Source: Cyanomargarita calcarea GSE-NOS-MK-12-04C
GTDB taxonomy: Bacteria > Cyanobacteriota > Cyanobacteriia > Cyanobacteriales > Nostocaceae
NCBI GenBank assembly: GCA_019359595.1
Contig: JAHHGZ010000001.1
Location: 62,001-126,000 of the forward strand
Direction: 5' to 3'
DNA length: 64,000 bases
The notes beneath the pieces are model-generated. The model did not search any database. It worked only from the letters and a program-made list of their open reading frames with translations, and was not told the origin of the DNA. The position numbers and the translations under genes are program-made. This document shows positions 36,926 through 45,956 of this stretch, in pieces (the stretch's first letter is position 1; every line of letters starts with the position of its first letter).

Positions 36926-38554
36926 TTAGCTATCGACTAGACCGATTTCTCTGGCAAATTCTTTCAGTTTTGGATTGCCTGAATTTTTTCTACGTGCCGC
37001 ATCAATAAGGTCTTGTAATCGGCCCTGGTTCTCAAACCATTTCACAAGATTGAACATAATCTCTTCATAATTACTACCACCTGCAATTGTGTTCAACCGA
37101 ATTTCCAACTGATATTCCAGCATCATTGTTAATTTCGCCTCAGATGGAAAAGCGCTAATTAAAGCCTCTTGCAGTTTTTGTTGCTGCTTATTGTTCAAGT
37201 CCAAAGCATTAGATAATGGTTGATTTTTAGGATCGTTCACTGAAGATACAAGTTTGTTTTGAGGTATATTATTTGATTGAGTAGGAAAATCCCTAAACAA
37301 CTGTCCCCCCTCGTTATCCTCCCAACGCAGATATAACACCGGACGATACCATTGATTACCTTCAATCCCCATCACTTCCCGTGCTTGAGCGATCGCAATT
37401 CCCAGAGAATTTTTTTGCCCCAAAGAGCGATAAAATTGTTCCGCGAACTTAGTTGCAGATGCTACACTGACCGAATATTGCATTGCCACTACAGAAGGAA
37501 TTCGGTGGCTTATCAAATTTTGCGCTGTGCCATTAAATACCGAATCTCTATCCAAAGCCATTCCCGACTGACAAGCACTCAGCACAACTAAAGCAATCCC
37601 ACCGGATTTATTGCTGCCATCCCCAAGGCTAGACTGACGCAGTAATACCCCAAATTCTTCTGCACTGATATAATCTGCATCCTCAAATACCAGATATCCT
37701 TGGGGATCGGGTAATATGCGATCGCATTTACGGCATTTTTCTGGTTTGTTGCCCTTGTGCATGGTGCGGCATTCTGGGTTGGAACAGCGTTTCCCAAATA
37801 GTCCATGTCCGTCAAAGTGCAGTACATGGGGTGCATCCTCACCTCGATGCTCGGTTAAATACGCTCTTAATCCATCCCTAGTGGCATATTCCAATTTCAC
37901 AAGATTGATATGTCCGGCATTGCTAGCATTTTTTAATCCCTTACGAATAGCTTGCATTTCTAGCTCACTCAGTTCTTTCAATTCCAATTCTGAGTCCTGT
38001 GCAGCAGAAGATACCAGCAAGACATTTACTTTATCAGTAGCTGGTAATTTCGGAGGAACACTTTCATAGGCAATGTAGCGGGAAATTGTCACATTCCGAT
38101 GCAATAAAAATTTTTCACCATCATGCAAAAGTTCCCAGGGATAGTCTGCCAAACGGGAGTTTCGGATTACATCTGCTTGAAACGTCAGTTGAATATGCAG
38201 TCGAGTATTTTTTTCTTCACTTGAGTGCAGCGATCTGAATAATGCATTTTTAGCCTTGCTGTCTGCGGGAAACAATGACTGATAAGCTTTTCGACCAACA
38301 TTTTTTAGATAATCATTATCAAAATTATTGCGATTTTTATCTAGAATGCCAGATTTTACCATCCATTCTTGTTCTTCCTCTAAGAAATATTGGGGGTTAA
38401 AGGTAGACATTTCCAGACATCTGAGTATAGTTGTTCGCCAATCTTTTTCCCCTTCAAAAAAAGGTAATGAAGATTCTGTCTCTCCAAAATTGGTAAAAAT
38501 GGCCTTAAATCCCTTGACACCTATGGGCGAAAGGTATATTTTTAATATTTCCAA
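36926..38554 (-). CDS. CHAT-domain caspase-like protease with C-terminal EAD1 (effector)
   Basis: 542 residues. The CHAT peptidase fold spans ~110-420 with the catalytic pair His in HFDGHG (H250) and Cys in LSACQSG (C328). Between them is an inserted four-cysteine knuckle (C257, C262, C274, C277), probably zinc-binding. Residues 455-540 are an EAD1 (ISAFPSEAKLTMMLEYQ ... NSGNPKLKEFARE) matching that of the VMAP protein. The start is TTG at 38554, supported by AAAGGAG 7 bp upstream; the next Met is residue 49. I infer a protease activated by the vWA/MoxR/VMAP machinery, leading to cell suicide or dormancy. Confidence 0.88.
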   Translation of the reverse strand: MEILKIYLSPIGVKGFKAIFTNFGETESSLPFFEGEKDWRTTILRCLEMSTFNPQYFLEEEQEWMVKSGILDKNRNNFDNDYLKNVGRKAYQSLFPADSKAKNALFRSLHSSEEKNTRLHIQLTFQADVIRNSRLADYPWELLHDGEKFLLHRNVTISRYIAYESVPPKLPATDKVNVLLVSSAAQDSELELKELSELEMQAIRKGLKNASNAGHINLVKLEYATRDGLRAYLTEHRGEDAPHVLHFDGHGLFGKRCSNPECRTMHKGNKPEKCRKCDRILPDPQGYLVFEDADYISAEEFGVLLRQSSLGDGSNKSGGIALVVLSACQSGMALDRDSVFNGTAQNLISHRIPSVVAMQYSVSVASATKFAEQFYRSLGQKNSLGIAIAQAREVMGIEGNQWYRPVLYLRWEDNEGGQLFRDFPTQSNNIPQNKLVSSVNDPKNQPLSNALDLNNKQQQKLQEALISAFPSEAKLTMMLEYQLEIRLNTIAGGSNYEEIMFNLVKWFENQGRLQDLIDAARRKNSGNPKLKEFAREIGLVDS

Positions 38555-38586
38555 CAGACCACTCCTTTGCTACTCAGTACCAGTTG

Positions 38587-38955
38587 TCAAATTCCTGGGT
38601 CATCACTTCCTTTAAGGATTCCTTCCAGAGTTTGATCCACAAACTGCTGATACTTTTCCGGATTTTTTTTGCCGTAAGTATTGATGAGAACTTCTTTACT
38701 TACCAAGGGTGAGAGTTTCACTTTCACTTTTTGCACATCATCCCGATTAGCTCCCCCTGATAATTCTCCCCCTCCAAATTGCAGAACATTAATTTTGATA
38801 CCAGCTTTTCCTTCCTTTTTAACCGTGACCTGTAGTTCTAATTCTACAGAATCGATGCTCAGTAGTGGCGTATCATTTTCACTACCGGGGTAAGTAGTAA
38901 GTAGTTCTTGTTTTACTTGCTGAATTAGCTCTGCTAGACCAATTTCGTTAGACAT
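38587..38955 (-). CDS. Trypco2-domain protein
   Basis: 122 residues: IGLAELIQQVKQELLTTYPG, a strand region SVELELQVTVKKEGKAGIKI, then LQFGGGELSGG and VKVKLSPL. This is the trypsin-co-occurring domain 2 pattern, a small beta-rich domain found beside proteases in bacterial conflict operons. It is the first gene of the operon, 32 bp before the CHAT gene. It may deliver or regulate the protease. ATG at 38955. Its promoter region is shared with divergent higB. Confidence 0.8.
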   Translation of the reverse strand: MSNEIGLAELIQQVKQELLTTYPGSENDTPLLSIDSVELELQVTVKKEGKAGIKINVLQFGGGELSGGANRDDVQKVKVKLSPLVSKEVLINTYGKKNPEKYQQFVDQTLEGILKGSDDPGI

Positions 38956-38993
38956 TTCACAATCCTCAAATAAAACTCATATTTGGTCTATAC

Positions 38994-39025
38994 TAACGCT
39001 TAACGATAGTAACGTACAACGATAG
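38994..39025. promoter_or_regulatory. Tandem 16-bp direct repeats (operator) between trypco2 and higB
   Basis: TAACGCTTAACGATAG at 38994-39009 and TAACGTACAACGATAG at 39010-39025, adjacent and ending 4 bp before the higB GTG. A second copy of the pair is at 31546-31577. The natural candidate binder is HigA. The site could co-regulate higBA and the conflict operon. Confidence 0.65.
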
Positions 39026-39029
39026 GATT

Positions 39030-39314
39030 GTGATTGTTAGTTTTAAATCTGAAGAGACAAAGTTTGTCTTTGATGGCTTTAAATCTTCTCAGTATCCACC
39101 TGATATCCAAAAAACTGCTTTACGGAAACTGCTCATCCTTGACGCTGCATCATTAATTAACGATTTGCGCATTCCACCTGGTAATCGTTTAGAAAAGCTT
39201 GTTGGCGATAGAGTTGGACAGTACAGTATTCGGATTAACGATCAATGGCGAATTTGCTTTGTTTGGACCGACGAGAATAATGCTTCGGACGTTGAAATAG
39301 TCGATTACCACTGA
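39030..39314 (+). CDS. higB: HigB/RelE-type toxin
   Basis: 94 residues from a GTG at 39030: MIVSFKSEETKFVFDGF then PPGNRLEKLVGDRVGQYSIR and INDQWRICFVW, the RelE/ParE-fold HigB family that cleaves ribosome-bound mRNA. The toxin gene precedes the antitoxin, as is normal for higBA. It is intact, and divergent from the conflict operon with a shared promoter region. GTG rather than ATG is supported by the identical GTG in the duplicated fragment at 31582. Confidence 0.92.
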   Translation: MIVSFKSEETKFVFDGFKSSQYPPDIQKTALRKLLILDAASLINDLRIPPGNRLEKLVGDRVGQYSIRINDQWRICFVWTDENNASDVEIVDYH

Positions 39315-39317
39315 CGC

Positions 39318-39638
39318 ATGGAAATAATTATGGACAACAACCGTCTCCCAAATATCCATCCCGGCGAAATCTTGCAACTAGAATTTTTAGAACCCCTAAA
39401 TATTACCCCCTATCGCTTGAGTAAAGATATAGGTGTAGCCCAAACGCGAATTAGTGAGATTTTATCTGAGAAACGCAGTATTACAGCAGATACAGCTTTG
39501 CGTTTATCTCGCTATTTTGGTAACAGCGCTCAGTTTTGGTTGAATTTACAAACGCAATACGATATCCGTCAGGCTCTTGAAGACAATGCAGAAGTATACA
39601 ATCAAATAGTTAGACTTCCGCTTAATGATGTAGCGTGA
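39318..39638 (+). CDS. higA: HigA-type antitoxin (HTH-XRE)
   Basis: 106 residues from ATG 39318 (or 39330): NIHPGEILQLEFLEPLNITP, a helix-turn-helix (LSKDIGVAQTRISEILSEKR) and SRYFGNSAQFWLNLQTQYD, the HigA signature. It lies 3 bp after higB. It should neutralise HigB and repress the promoter carrying the 16-bp repeats. Confidence 0.93.
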   Translation: MEIIMDNNRLPNIHPGEILQLEFLEPLNITPYRLSKDIGVAQTRISEILSEKRSITADTALRLSRYFGNSAQFWLNLQTQYDIRQALEDNAEVYNQIVRLPLNDVA

Positions 39639-39673
39639 TTTTGTCATAGGAATATATGGTGTCGTAACAATCC

Positions 39674-40885
39674 CTATCGCAACAACGCCCAAGCCAAAAA
39701 GCGCTCAGTGTAGTACAGTGCTAACTGATTGCTGACACCGTTGAAAACTGAGTCAAAGGAGTGGGAAGCCCAAGGAATTTCTAAAAAGATGGCTGTGTTA
39801 CCTGCTTTTTCCAATCGCGAGAATAACTCTTTACCATATCGCACTGGTATTACATTATCGCGACTACCATAAATCAATAATGTTGGTGGCTGATTGGGCC
39901 TCACAGAGTTGACAGGTGATGCATTTTGGTACAAAATCGGGTTATCTTGCGGCGAACCACCAAGAAATGCTTTTAAAACAGCGCGGGAATCAATTGGATC
40001 TGGATGCGGAGGATCGTTGTATCCTGCTGTTAGGTTAGTTGGACCATAGTAATCTACCACAGCGCGGAATGGTGGTGCATCAGCAGAGTAAGCAGCTAGC
40101 ATGGCTAAATGTGCGCCAGATGAACGCCCTAATATTGCCATAAGTTCTAAATCGGCTTCATACTCGGCTGCATGAAGGCGGATAAATGCTAGTGACGATC
40201 GCACATCATCTAATTGGGCTGGAAAGCGGTACTGCGGTGCATGACGGTAATCTATGGCAAATACCGTGTATCCCCGTGCAGCCATATATTGATTGAAATC
40301 AGCATTCAAGCCGGGACTGCCATTCCGCCATGCTCCACCGTAAATTACCACAATTGCTGGATACTTCCCTACCCGTGGTGGCTGGTAAATTTCCATATTT
40401 AATGTAGTGTTAGCAACCCGGATATCAGTTATATGGCGGGTTTTACCAGGTCGAATACCACCGAAAACGTCAGTCATAATAAACGGACGCGATCGCATAC
40501 GATCTCTTACTTCTGCTGGAATCTTTATAAGATAATTTCCACCCAACCCCCGTTGCATCGCAGTTTCCATCTGTCTCTGAGTTGACGAGATGTTTATTAA
40601 TGGCACTGCACAAATTAGCAATCCCAAAATGCTAGCGATGAGACTGAAGCGTTGTAGCTGATGGCGGATATTTGCCACAGAGAGCAAAAGCGCGATCGCA
40701 TTTAACACTAGCAAAATTGGACTAATTTCCGGCGCTCCTACCGCTAATGTTAATAGTGGCATGGTGGGAGGGGGAATCACAATCCAAGAACTCAAGAACA
40801 AACCAGCACTACTCAGCAGAAGTGTGAGCGATCGCAAAATAACTTTGATGGGATGGGACATGGAGGCTACCGGGAGCAATGCCAT
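39674..40885 (-). CDS. Alpha/beta hydrolase with N-terminal membrane segments
   Basis: 403 residues from ATG 40885 (a second ATG at 40861). Three hydrophobic segments occupy the first ~110 residues (e.g. LTLLLSSAGLFLSSWIV, ISPILLVLNAIALLLSVA). Then an esterase-type domain: oxyanion region VVIYGGAW, nucleophile in GRSSGAHLA, acid in YGSRDNVIP and His in WASHSFDS. It resembles the carboxylesterase/BD-FAE group. It is probably anchored in the membrane with the catalytic domain outside; the substrate is unknown. Stands alone. Confidence 0.85.
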   Translation of the reverse strand: MALLPVASMSHPIKVILRSLTLLLSSAGLFLSSWIVIPPPTMPLLTLAVGAPEISPILLVLNAIALLLSVANIRHQLQRFSLIASILGLLICAVPLINISSTQRQMETAMQRGLGGNYLIKIPAEVRDRMRSRPFIMTDVFGGIRPGKTRHITDIRVANTTLNMEIYQPPRVGKYPAIVVIYGGAWRNGSPGLNADFNQYMAARGYTVFAIDYRHAPQYRFPAQLDDVRSSLAFIRLHAAEYEADLELMAILGRSSGAHLAMLAAYSADAPPFRAVVDYYGPTNLTAGYNDPPHPDPIDSRAVLKAFLGGSPQDNPILYQNASPVNSVRPNQPPTLLIYGSRDNVIPVRYGKELFSRLEKAGNTAIFLEIPWASHSFDSVFNGVSNQLALYYTERFLAWALLR

Positions 40886-41026
40886 CAAAGTCTACATAAA
40901 TTTTACCCCCGAATTCGCAACAAAAGCACATGGTTCTCAGTCGATTTTCTGGTAAATCTGATAAAGTATCTTATCAAATTGAAATTTTAAGGCTTCAAGC
41001 TTCAGGCTTAATAGCAATAATTAACT

Positions 41027-42694
41027 ATGAGTGAAGTATTATTTTCTATTGAAAACCTCCGTGTTGCCTATCCTCAAAATAGCAACGAAGAAATCACTTG
41101 GGCGATTGATGATGTGTCCTTTACACTACAGCCTGGGGAACGCATGGGTTTGGTTGGTGAGTCTGGTTGTGGTAAGTCAACCCTCGGACGGGCGGCAATG
41201 CGCTTGTTACCCTCGGATAGTCGGATTGAAGGGAGAGTCACATTTCAAGGGCGAAATGTGTTCGATTTGACACCCAAACAGTTGCGGCAATTTCGGGGTG
41301 AAGCAGTAGCGTTGATTTTCCAAGATCCGATGACACGGCTTGACCCTTTGATGACAATTGGTAACCACTGTCTGGAGACACTGAAAGCACACTCACCCGG
41401 ATTATCTACCAAAGAGGCCAAACAAGAAGCGATCGCTACTTTAGAAAAGGTGAAAATACCTGCCAGTCGTTGGAGTCAGTATCCCCATGAGTTTAGCGGT
41501 GGTATGCGTCAAAGGGTGGCGATCGCTCTAGCTTTACTGCTGAAACCTAAGTTAATTGTCGCTGATGAACCCACTACGAGTTTGGATGTCACAGTTTCCG
41601 CACAAATTTTGTCGGAATTAACTCGACTGTGTGGTGAAGAGAATATGGGGTTACTACTAATTTCCCACGATTTGGCGATGGTGGCAGAATATTGCGATCG
41701 CATTGGGGTGATGTATCAAGGTAAAATGGTAGAAACGGGTTCTACGAAGTCTGTATTTGGCAACCCACAACATGAATACACGCGATCGCTCCTAAAAGCT
41801 GCTCTGCACATTCAAGCTATCGATGACAAAGAACCTATCCCTCTACCCTCCTATGAGCAACCTCTTAATGGGAAAGAATCTCAATCGTTAATACTGCGTC
41901 TTACAGAACTCAAACAGTATTACAGCATAGAACCAAACTTGATTGAGCGCTTGTTTAAAGGAGAAGGTCAGACAATCAAAGCTGTGGATGGGATTAACCT
42001 AGAGTTGTATGTTGGGGAAATTCTGGGATTAGTTGGAGAGTCTGGTTGCGGTAAGAGTACCCTGTCGCGGACAATCTTACAGTTAATTCGTCCCACCGGA
42101 GGCAAGGTGGAATTTTTAGGAAAGGAATTAACCACTTTATCCCGTCAGGATATGCGCGGACAGAGACGGCAAATGCAGATGGTGTTTCAAGACCCCCATG
42201 CTTGCCTAAATCCAGCCATGACCGTAGGACAAAGTATAGCAGACCCCTTGCTCATCCACAATATGGCAACAAAAGAAGAAGCCAAACAGCAGGTATTGGG
42301 GATGTTGGAACGGGTGGGATTAAAACCGACAAAAATGTATTACCAGCGTTATCCTTCTGACTTATCAGGGGGACAACAGCAACGAGTAGCGATCGCTCGT
42401 GCATTGATAACCCGTCCGAAACTGGTAATTTGCGACGAACCTGTGAGTATGTTAGATGCCAGTGTCCAATCGCAAGTTTTGGATTTGATGCTGGAATTAA
42501 AGAAAGAATTCGAGTTAACCTATCTATTTATCACCCATGACTTATGGTTAGCGAGATTTTTATGCGATCGGATTGCCGTGATGCATGGTGGTAAAATCGT
42601 TGAAATTGGGCCAACAAAAGAGATTTTTGCCAATCCCGAACATCCTTATACCAAAACTCTCCTCGGTGCGGCTCCACTGTTGGCCAGAGCGTGA
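41027..42694 (+). CDS. ABC transporter protein with two ATPase domains (peptide/nickel type)
   Basis: 555 residues with two complete ATPases of the DppD/DppF (YejF-like) type. Domain 1 has GESGCGKST near residues 45-53, the signature FSGGMRQRV and VADEPTTSLD. Domain 2 has GESGCGKST near 338, LSGGQQQRV and ICDEPVSMLD. The oligopeptide-type C-terminal ends (EHPYTKTLLGAAP) are present after each domain. It should power uptake of peptides or a related solute. Permease and binding-protein genes are not adjacent, so they lie elsewhere. ATG at 41027. Confidence 0.92.
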   Translation: MSEVLFSIENLRVAYPQNSNEEITWAIDDVSFTLQPGERMGLVGESGCGKSTLGRAAMRLLPSDSRIEGRVTFQGRNVFDLTPKQLRQFRGEAVALIFQDPMTRLDPLMTIGNHCLETLKAHSPGLSTKEAKQEAIATLEKVKIPASRWSQYPHEFSGGMRQRVAIALALLLKPKLIVADEPTTSLDVTVSAQILSELTRLCGEENMGLLLISHDLAMVAEYCDRIGVMYQGKMVETGSTKSVFGNPQHEYTRSLLKAALHIQAIDDKEPIPLPSYEQPLNGKESQSLILRLTELKQYYSIEPNLIERLFKGEGQTIKAVDGINLELYVGEILGLVGESGCGKSTLSRTILQLIRPTGGKVEFLGKELTTLSRQDMRGQRRQMQMVFQDPHACLNPAMTVGQSIADPLLIHNMATKEEAKQQVLGMLERVGLKPTKMYYQRYPSDLSGGQQQRVAIARALITRPKLVICDEPVSMLDASVQSQVLDLMLELKKEFELTYLFITHDLWLARFLCDRIAVMHGGKIVEIGPTKEIFANPEHPYTKTLLGAAPLLARA

Positions 42695-42751
42695 AAAATA
42701 AGAGTGACGAGTTATAGAAAATAGTGCAAAATACCTAATTTTTACTCTTAC

Positions 42752-42818
42752 CTTCGTCACTTCGTTACTTCGCGGTTAAATAATTTTTTTTTAACCGCGA
42801 AGTAACGAAGTGACGAAG
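42752..42818. repeat. Perfect 29-bp inverted repeat
   Basis: The 29-bp arms at 42752-42780 and 42790-42818 are exact complements around a T-rich 9-nt loop. The arms start cttcgtcacttcgttacttc. It may terminate the ABC gene. A damaged relative (cgcggttaaataatttttttt, then cgcgtaagcgaagcgctccc) follows at 42853-42925. Similar accgcgaag motifs are at 18525-18560. Confidence 0.8.
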
Positions 42819-42958
42819 AAAAAACTATTTTATAGCTTACACTTTAACATTCGCGGTTAAATAATTTTTTTTTACCGCGTAAGCGAAGCGCTCCCGGAGG
42901 GTAGTAACGAAGAAGCGAAGGTAATATTATATCACAGCTTACACCTTAACAGCCGTAT

Positions 42959-43858
42959 TCATAACTCAGCAGTCAGGAGTTTCTGAGAACCGTAAAGTTC
43001 AACAAATCTTTTAAACAACCACATTGTTTCATGAGTTGAAGCTCTACCTGAGTAAAGCAAACGGTCAATATTTTTCTCGGATAAAATCCGTAAATAATCC
43101 AAATCTTCAAACAGGGTCAACCAAGAGGCAAAATGCAAGATGATTTGGAGTAAAGGTTTGGGCCAATCTAAGTCGCTATAAATATCTATAAAAAACTGAT
43201 GCTCGTTTGCTGTCAAAGGTAAAGCGTGGAAGATGACATTAATCCTTTTACTATTGTAAACCGGGATGCTAAGTTCCACGGTGTAAGGATTGTGTAAGAT
43301 TAAATCCACTTCCACAATCGGTTGTCTCCACATTCTCAAAGGATTGATTGGAGAATCCAAGATTGTTTGAAATTTAATATGTCCACCGTTATTTGTCGCT
43401 TGAACCTGGCTAACTCTAATCACCTTCAAATTATTCAAGCTAAACTTATGAATGCTTTCCAAATGTTTTAAATTCAATAGATGATAGATTTGGCATACAT
43501 AAGGGAAAGGTAGAATATATTCTTGACTAATCATGTGCCGCTGCTTCAACTCCAAGCTTCCAGTTTGGCTGGAACATATCTCCAAACTATTGCCATCCAA
43601 ACTTGTCTCTGGTTTCAGAAACAGCCAAGTTAGAAAAAAGAATGAGCTTATAAATATTTGTATAACTTCTGCTGCTGATAGATAACCGTCAGCAAATCCG
43701 GCAACACTTCTATCACCTATCCCAAAAATCCAAGACGGAATTCCACAAACCCAAATCCCATTTCTGAGTTTACCTACAAAAATAGCAATATTCAAGGTCT
43801 TGTTATTAATACTAGTCGTTTCCGGTTCGTCAGTTGGAATCAGATTGTTAGTGACCAT
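42959..43858 (-). CDS. Hypothetical protein with one membrane segment, 299 aa
   Basis: I do not recognise this protein. One membrane segment is near residues 65-82 (VIQIFISSFFFLTWLFL). The C-terminal half is soluble, with PLRMWRQPIVEVDLILHN and ILHFASWLTLFEDLDYLRIL. The ATG is at 43858. The gene stands alone between repeat-rich spacers. Function unknown. Confidence 0.6.
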   Translation of the reverse strand: MVTNNLIPTDEPETTSINNKTLNIAIFVGKLRNGIWVCGIPSWIFGIGDRSVAGFADGYLSAAEVIQIFISSFFFLTWLFLKPETSLDGNSLEICSSQTGSLELKQRHMISQEYILPFPYVCQIYHLLNLKHLESIHKFSLNNLKVIRVSQVQATNNGGHIKFQTILDSPINPLRMWRQPIVEVDLILHNPYTVELSIPVYNSKRINVIFHALPLTANEHQFFIDIYSDLDWPKPLLQIILHFASWLTLFEDLDYLRILSEKNIDRLLYSGRASTHETMWLFKRFVELYGSQKLLTAEL

Positions 43859-44362
43859 AATAGTTTAATTTTTACTAAATTAGACGTAACAATGTAGGGA
43901 ACTACACCAATAAGGAGTGCTGGAATAGCGATAAATTATCCTTTGAGTTGGGGGTTTTATACCCCGACCTCTACAGGTCACTCATTTTGACTTGGGGTCT
44001 GAATCCACATCTTTTAAACCTCTTCCTTCTTCCTTCTTCCTTCTTCCTTCATTCTTAATATCAATACATTCTCGTCATAAGTACCAAAAATAAAGGTCGT
44101 CGTTATACATACATGAACTTTTATGAAGACTTATTTTTCTAGGCAATGTTGCTAACTAAATTTCCTCCAAACTAAATCAATACTGTTCTTAACTAAACTT
44201 AACGTCGATTTCGCCAGGTTAAATTGTACCCAAGGCATAAATGTGGTTTCGCAGTTATTAGTCTTAAGGATGATTTTTTGCTGGAAATATACTTGACAGC
44301 AGTCTGACAAATGATACTAATAAAGCTGTATGATACTGAAACATTTTTTTTGAGCAGCAGCA
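43859..44362. other. Gene-free stretch with a dispersed ~100-bp repeat
   Basis: At 43948-44050 is a repeat running from a gggggttttataccccgacc motif through ttgacttggggtctgaatcc into a ttccttc heptamer array. Its reverse complement is at 51490-51587. The rest is AT-rich; the last 60 bp should hold the acetyltransferase promoter. Confidence 0.65.
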
Positions 44363-44872
44363 ATGAATATCCGTAATGCTACTGAATCTGACTTGCAAGC
44401 GATCGTGGCAATTTACAATGCATCAATTCCTAGTCGTATGGCAACCGCTGATTTGGAGCCAGTGTCAGTGGAAAGCCGTCAGAATTGGTTGAAAGGACGT
44501 ATATCACAACGTCCACTTTGGGTAATAGAAGAAGTCGAGACTATAGTTGCTGGGTGGCTCAGTTTCCAATCCTTTTATGGAAGACCAGCTTATAGTGCAA
44601 CGGCCGAAATTAGTATTTATATTGCTCCAGATTATCATCGCCGTGGTTTGGCAAAGCAACTCTTAGCCCAAGCTATTCACCACAGTCCTAGTTTGGGTTT
44701 AAATACTCTATTAGGCTTCATTTTTGCGCACAATCAACCCAGTTTAGAGCTATTTCAAACATTTGGTTTTCAAAGTTGGGGTCATTTACCTAAAGTCGCA
44801 GAACTTGATGGCATTGAACGAGACCTAGTTATAATGGGACTCCGAATTGAGGAGTTAGGAGTTATGAGTTAG
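44363..44872 (+). CDS. GNAT N-acetyltransferase (phosphinothricin acetyltransferase-like)
   Basis: 169 residues. MNIRNATESDLQAIVAIYN at the start and ISIYIAPDYHRRGLAKQLL carry the acetyl-CoA loop (R-R-G-L-A), followed by LLGFIFAHNQPSLELFQTFGF. This is the Bar/Pat-like (YncA) group, which acetylates amino groups of small amino-acid-like compounds such as methionine sulfoximine. The true substrate is unknown. The final residues EELGVMS come from a ggagtta heptamer run, so the stop lies in repeat DNA. ATG at 44363. Confidence 0.85.
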   Translation: MNIRNATESDLQAIVAIYNASIPSRMATADLEPVSVESRQNWLKGRISQRPLWVIEEVETIVAGWLSFQSFYGRPAYSATAEISIYIAPDYHRRGLAKQLLAQAIHHSPSLGLNTLLGFIFAHNQPSLELFQTFGFQSWGHLPKVAELDGIERDLVIMGLRIEELGVMS

Positions 44873-45956
44873 GGGTTATGATTTGGTCTGTAACAATGTA
44901 CGGAACATTACCCCCAGTATATAAATTTTGGGTTACAATAAGATACGCCCAAGGTTTGTACCCTATCGATAGGCCGTCTTACTCCGTGCTAAATCAACTA
45001 TATCTTTATAGAGAAAGGATATAACTCCTAACACAATAACTTTTATCTTTATAGCGTTACAAAAGATACAGATAAATTGTTCTGTCAAATACATTTTTCT
45101 GACATCTTTCACGACAAAATGTATATAGAGAACTCTTAATCGCTCGTTAAATCATTTTAATTGCACCGCTCGCTATCAAAAACGTCTGTCCTCCAATCGG
45201 CAATTTCTGGTATTAAATTACTTATGCCATAACCTTATCCTTATTTTGAAAATATAAATTATAATAAATTTCCAGCTAATTGTGAAACAAAAGTATGTTT
45301 ACTCTCGTAAAATTCTGCATTCCGTGTTTCGTACAATGTACGTTTTGTTACAAATGATGTTGAAGTAAGGACCGAAGTTGGAAGAAGGAATAGCTAATAA
45401 AAATGCGCGTTCGTAAGTTGAAAGCTTCAGTAAAAAAAAAGATGTTTTTCGAGTCCTTTGTAGCGTGTTCACGTAGTGTCTCGCAGAGAAGAAAAACAGT
45501 GTCCTTGTTTCAATCCCACATGAGTGCTGATGTGGGTACTTCTTCCTTCTTTCTTCTTTCTTCGTGAATAGTAGCTTCATTGTTTGTTGTTGATAAATAT
45601 TACTGAGTTATAAAAACAGTATTGCGGCATGAAACATTACATTCATTTTGTGCATTAACCAGTTTTTATTGTTCCAAACCGGAGAGCGAATAACTGTCTC
45701 TACCCATTCCCAGTGAGGGGAGCAACCCCCCATCTCTTTCAAGGTAAGAAACTGTCATTCATTCTAGAAAACTAAGTATCATCCTTGAATGTTAGGTATA
45801 TTATCTTGCTGAATTTTCCGATTTTAGACAACGCATAATATAAACTAGGGCATCATAGACATCCGGAGAAGCACTGCTTATATCTGTAATAATTATTAGC
45901 CGCGTAGTGATGCAGTTCTGTTCTAAAATGTCAAATCATAGACAGTAATTACACTG
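44873..45956. other. Long gene-free stretch
   Basis: No convincing gene in over 1 kb. An apparent minus-strand frame at 45299-45580 is low-complexity, built partly on the repeat gtgttcacgtagtgtctcgc (45466-45485) and ttcttc heptamers, and I do not accept it. Much of the rest is AT-rich. A small RNA cannot be excluded. Confidence 0.45.

Noticed and set aside
30500-39700. DGR reverse transcriptase or template repeat inside the window
   Set aside because: No frame with a reverse transcriptase YxDD region and no A-rich copy of the variable region was seen on either strand; any DGR would act from elsewhere.
45299-45580. 93-aa minus-strand ORF in the long gene-free region
   Set aside because: Low-complexity, built on repeats and heptamers, with no ribosome-binding site or family resemblance.
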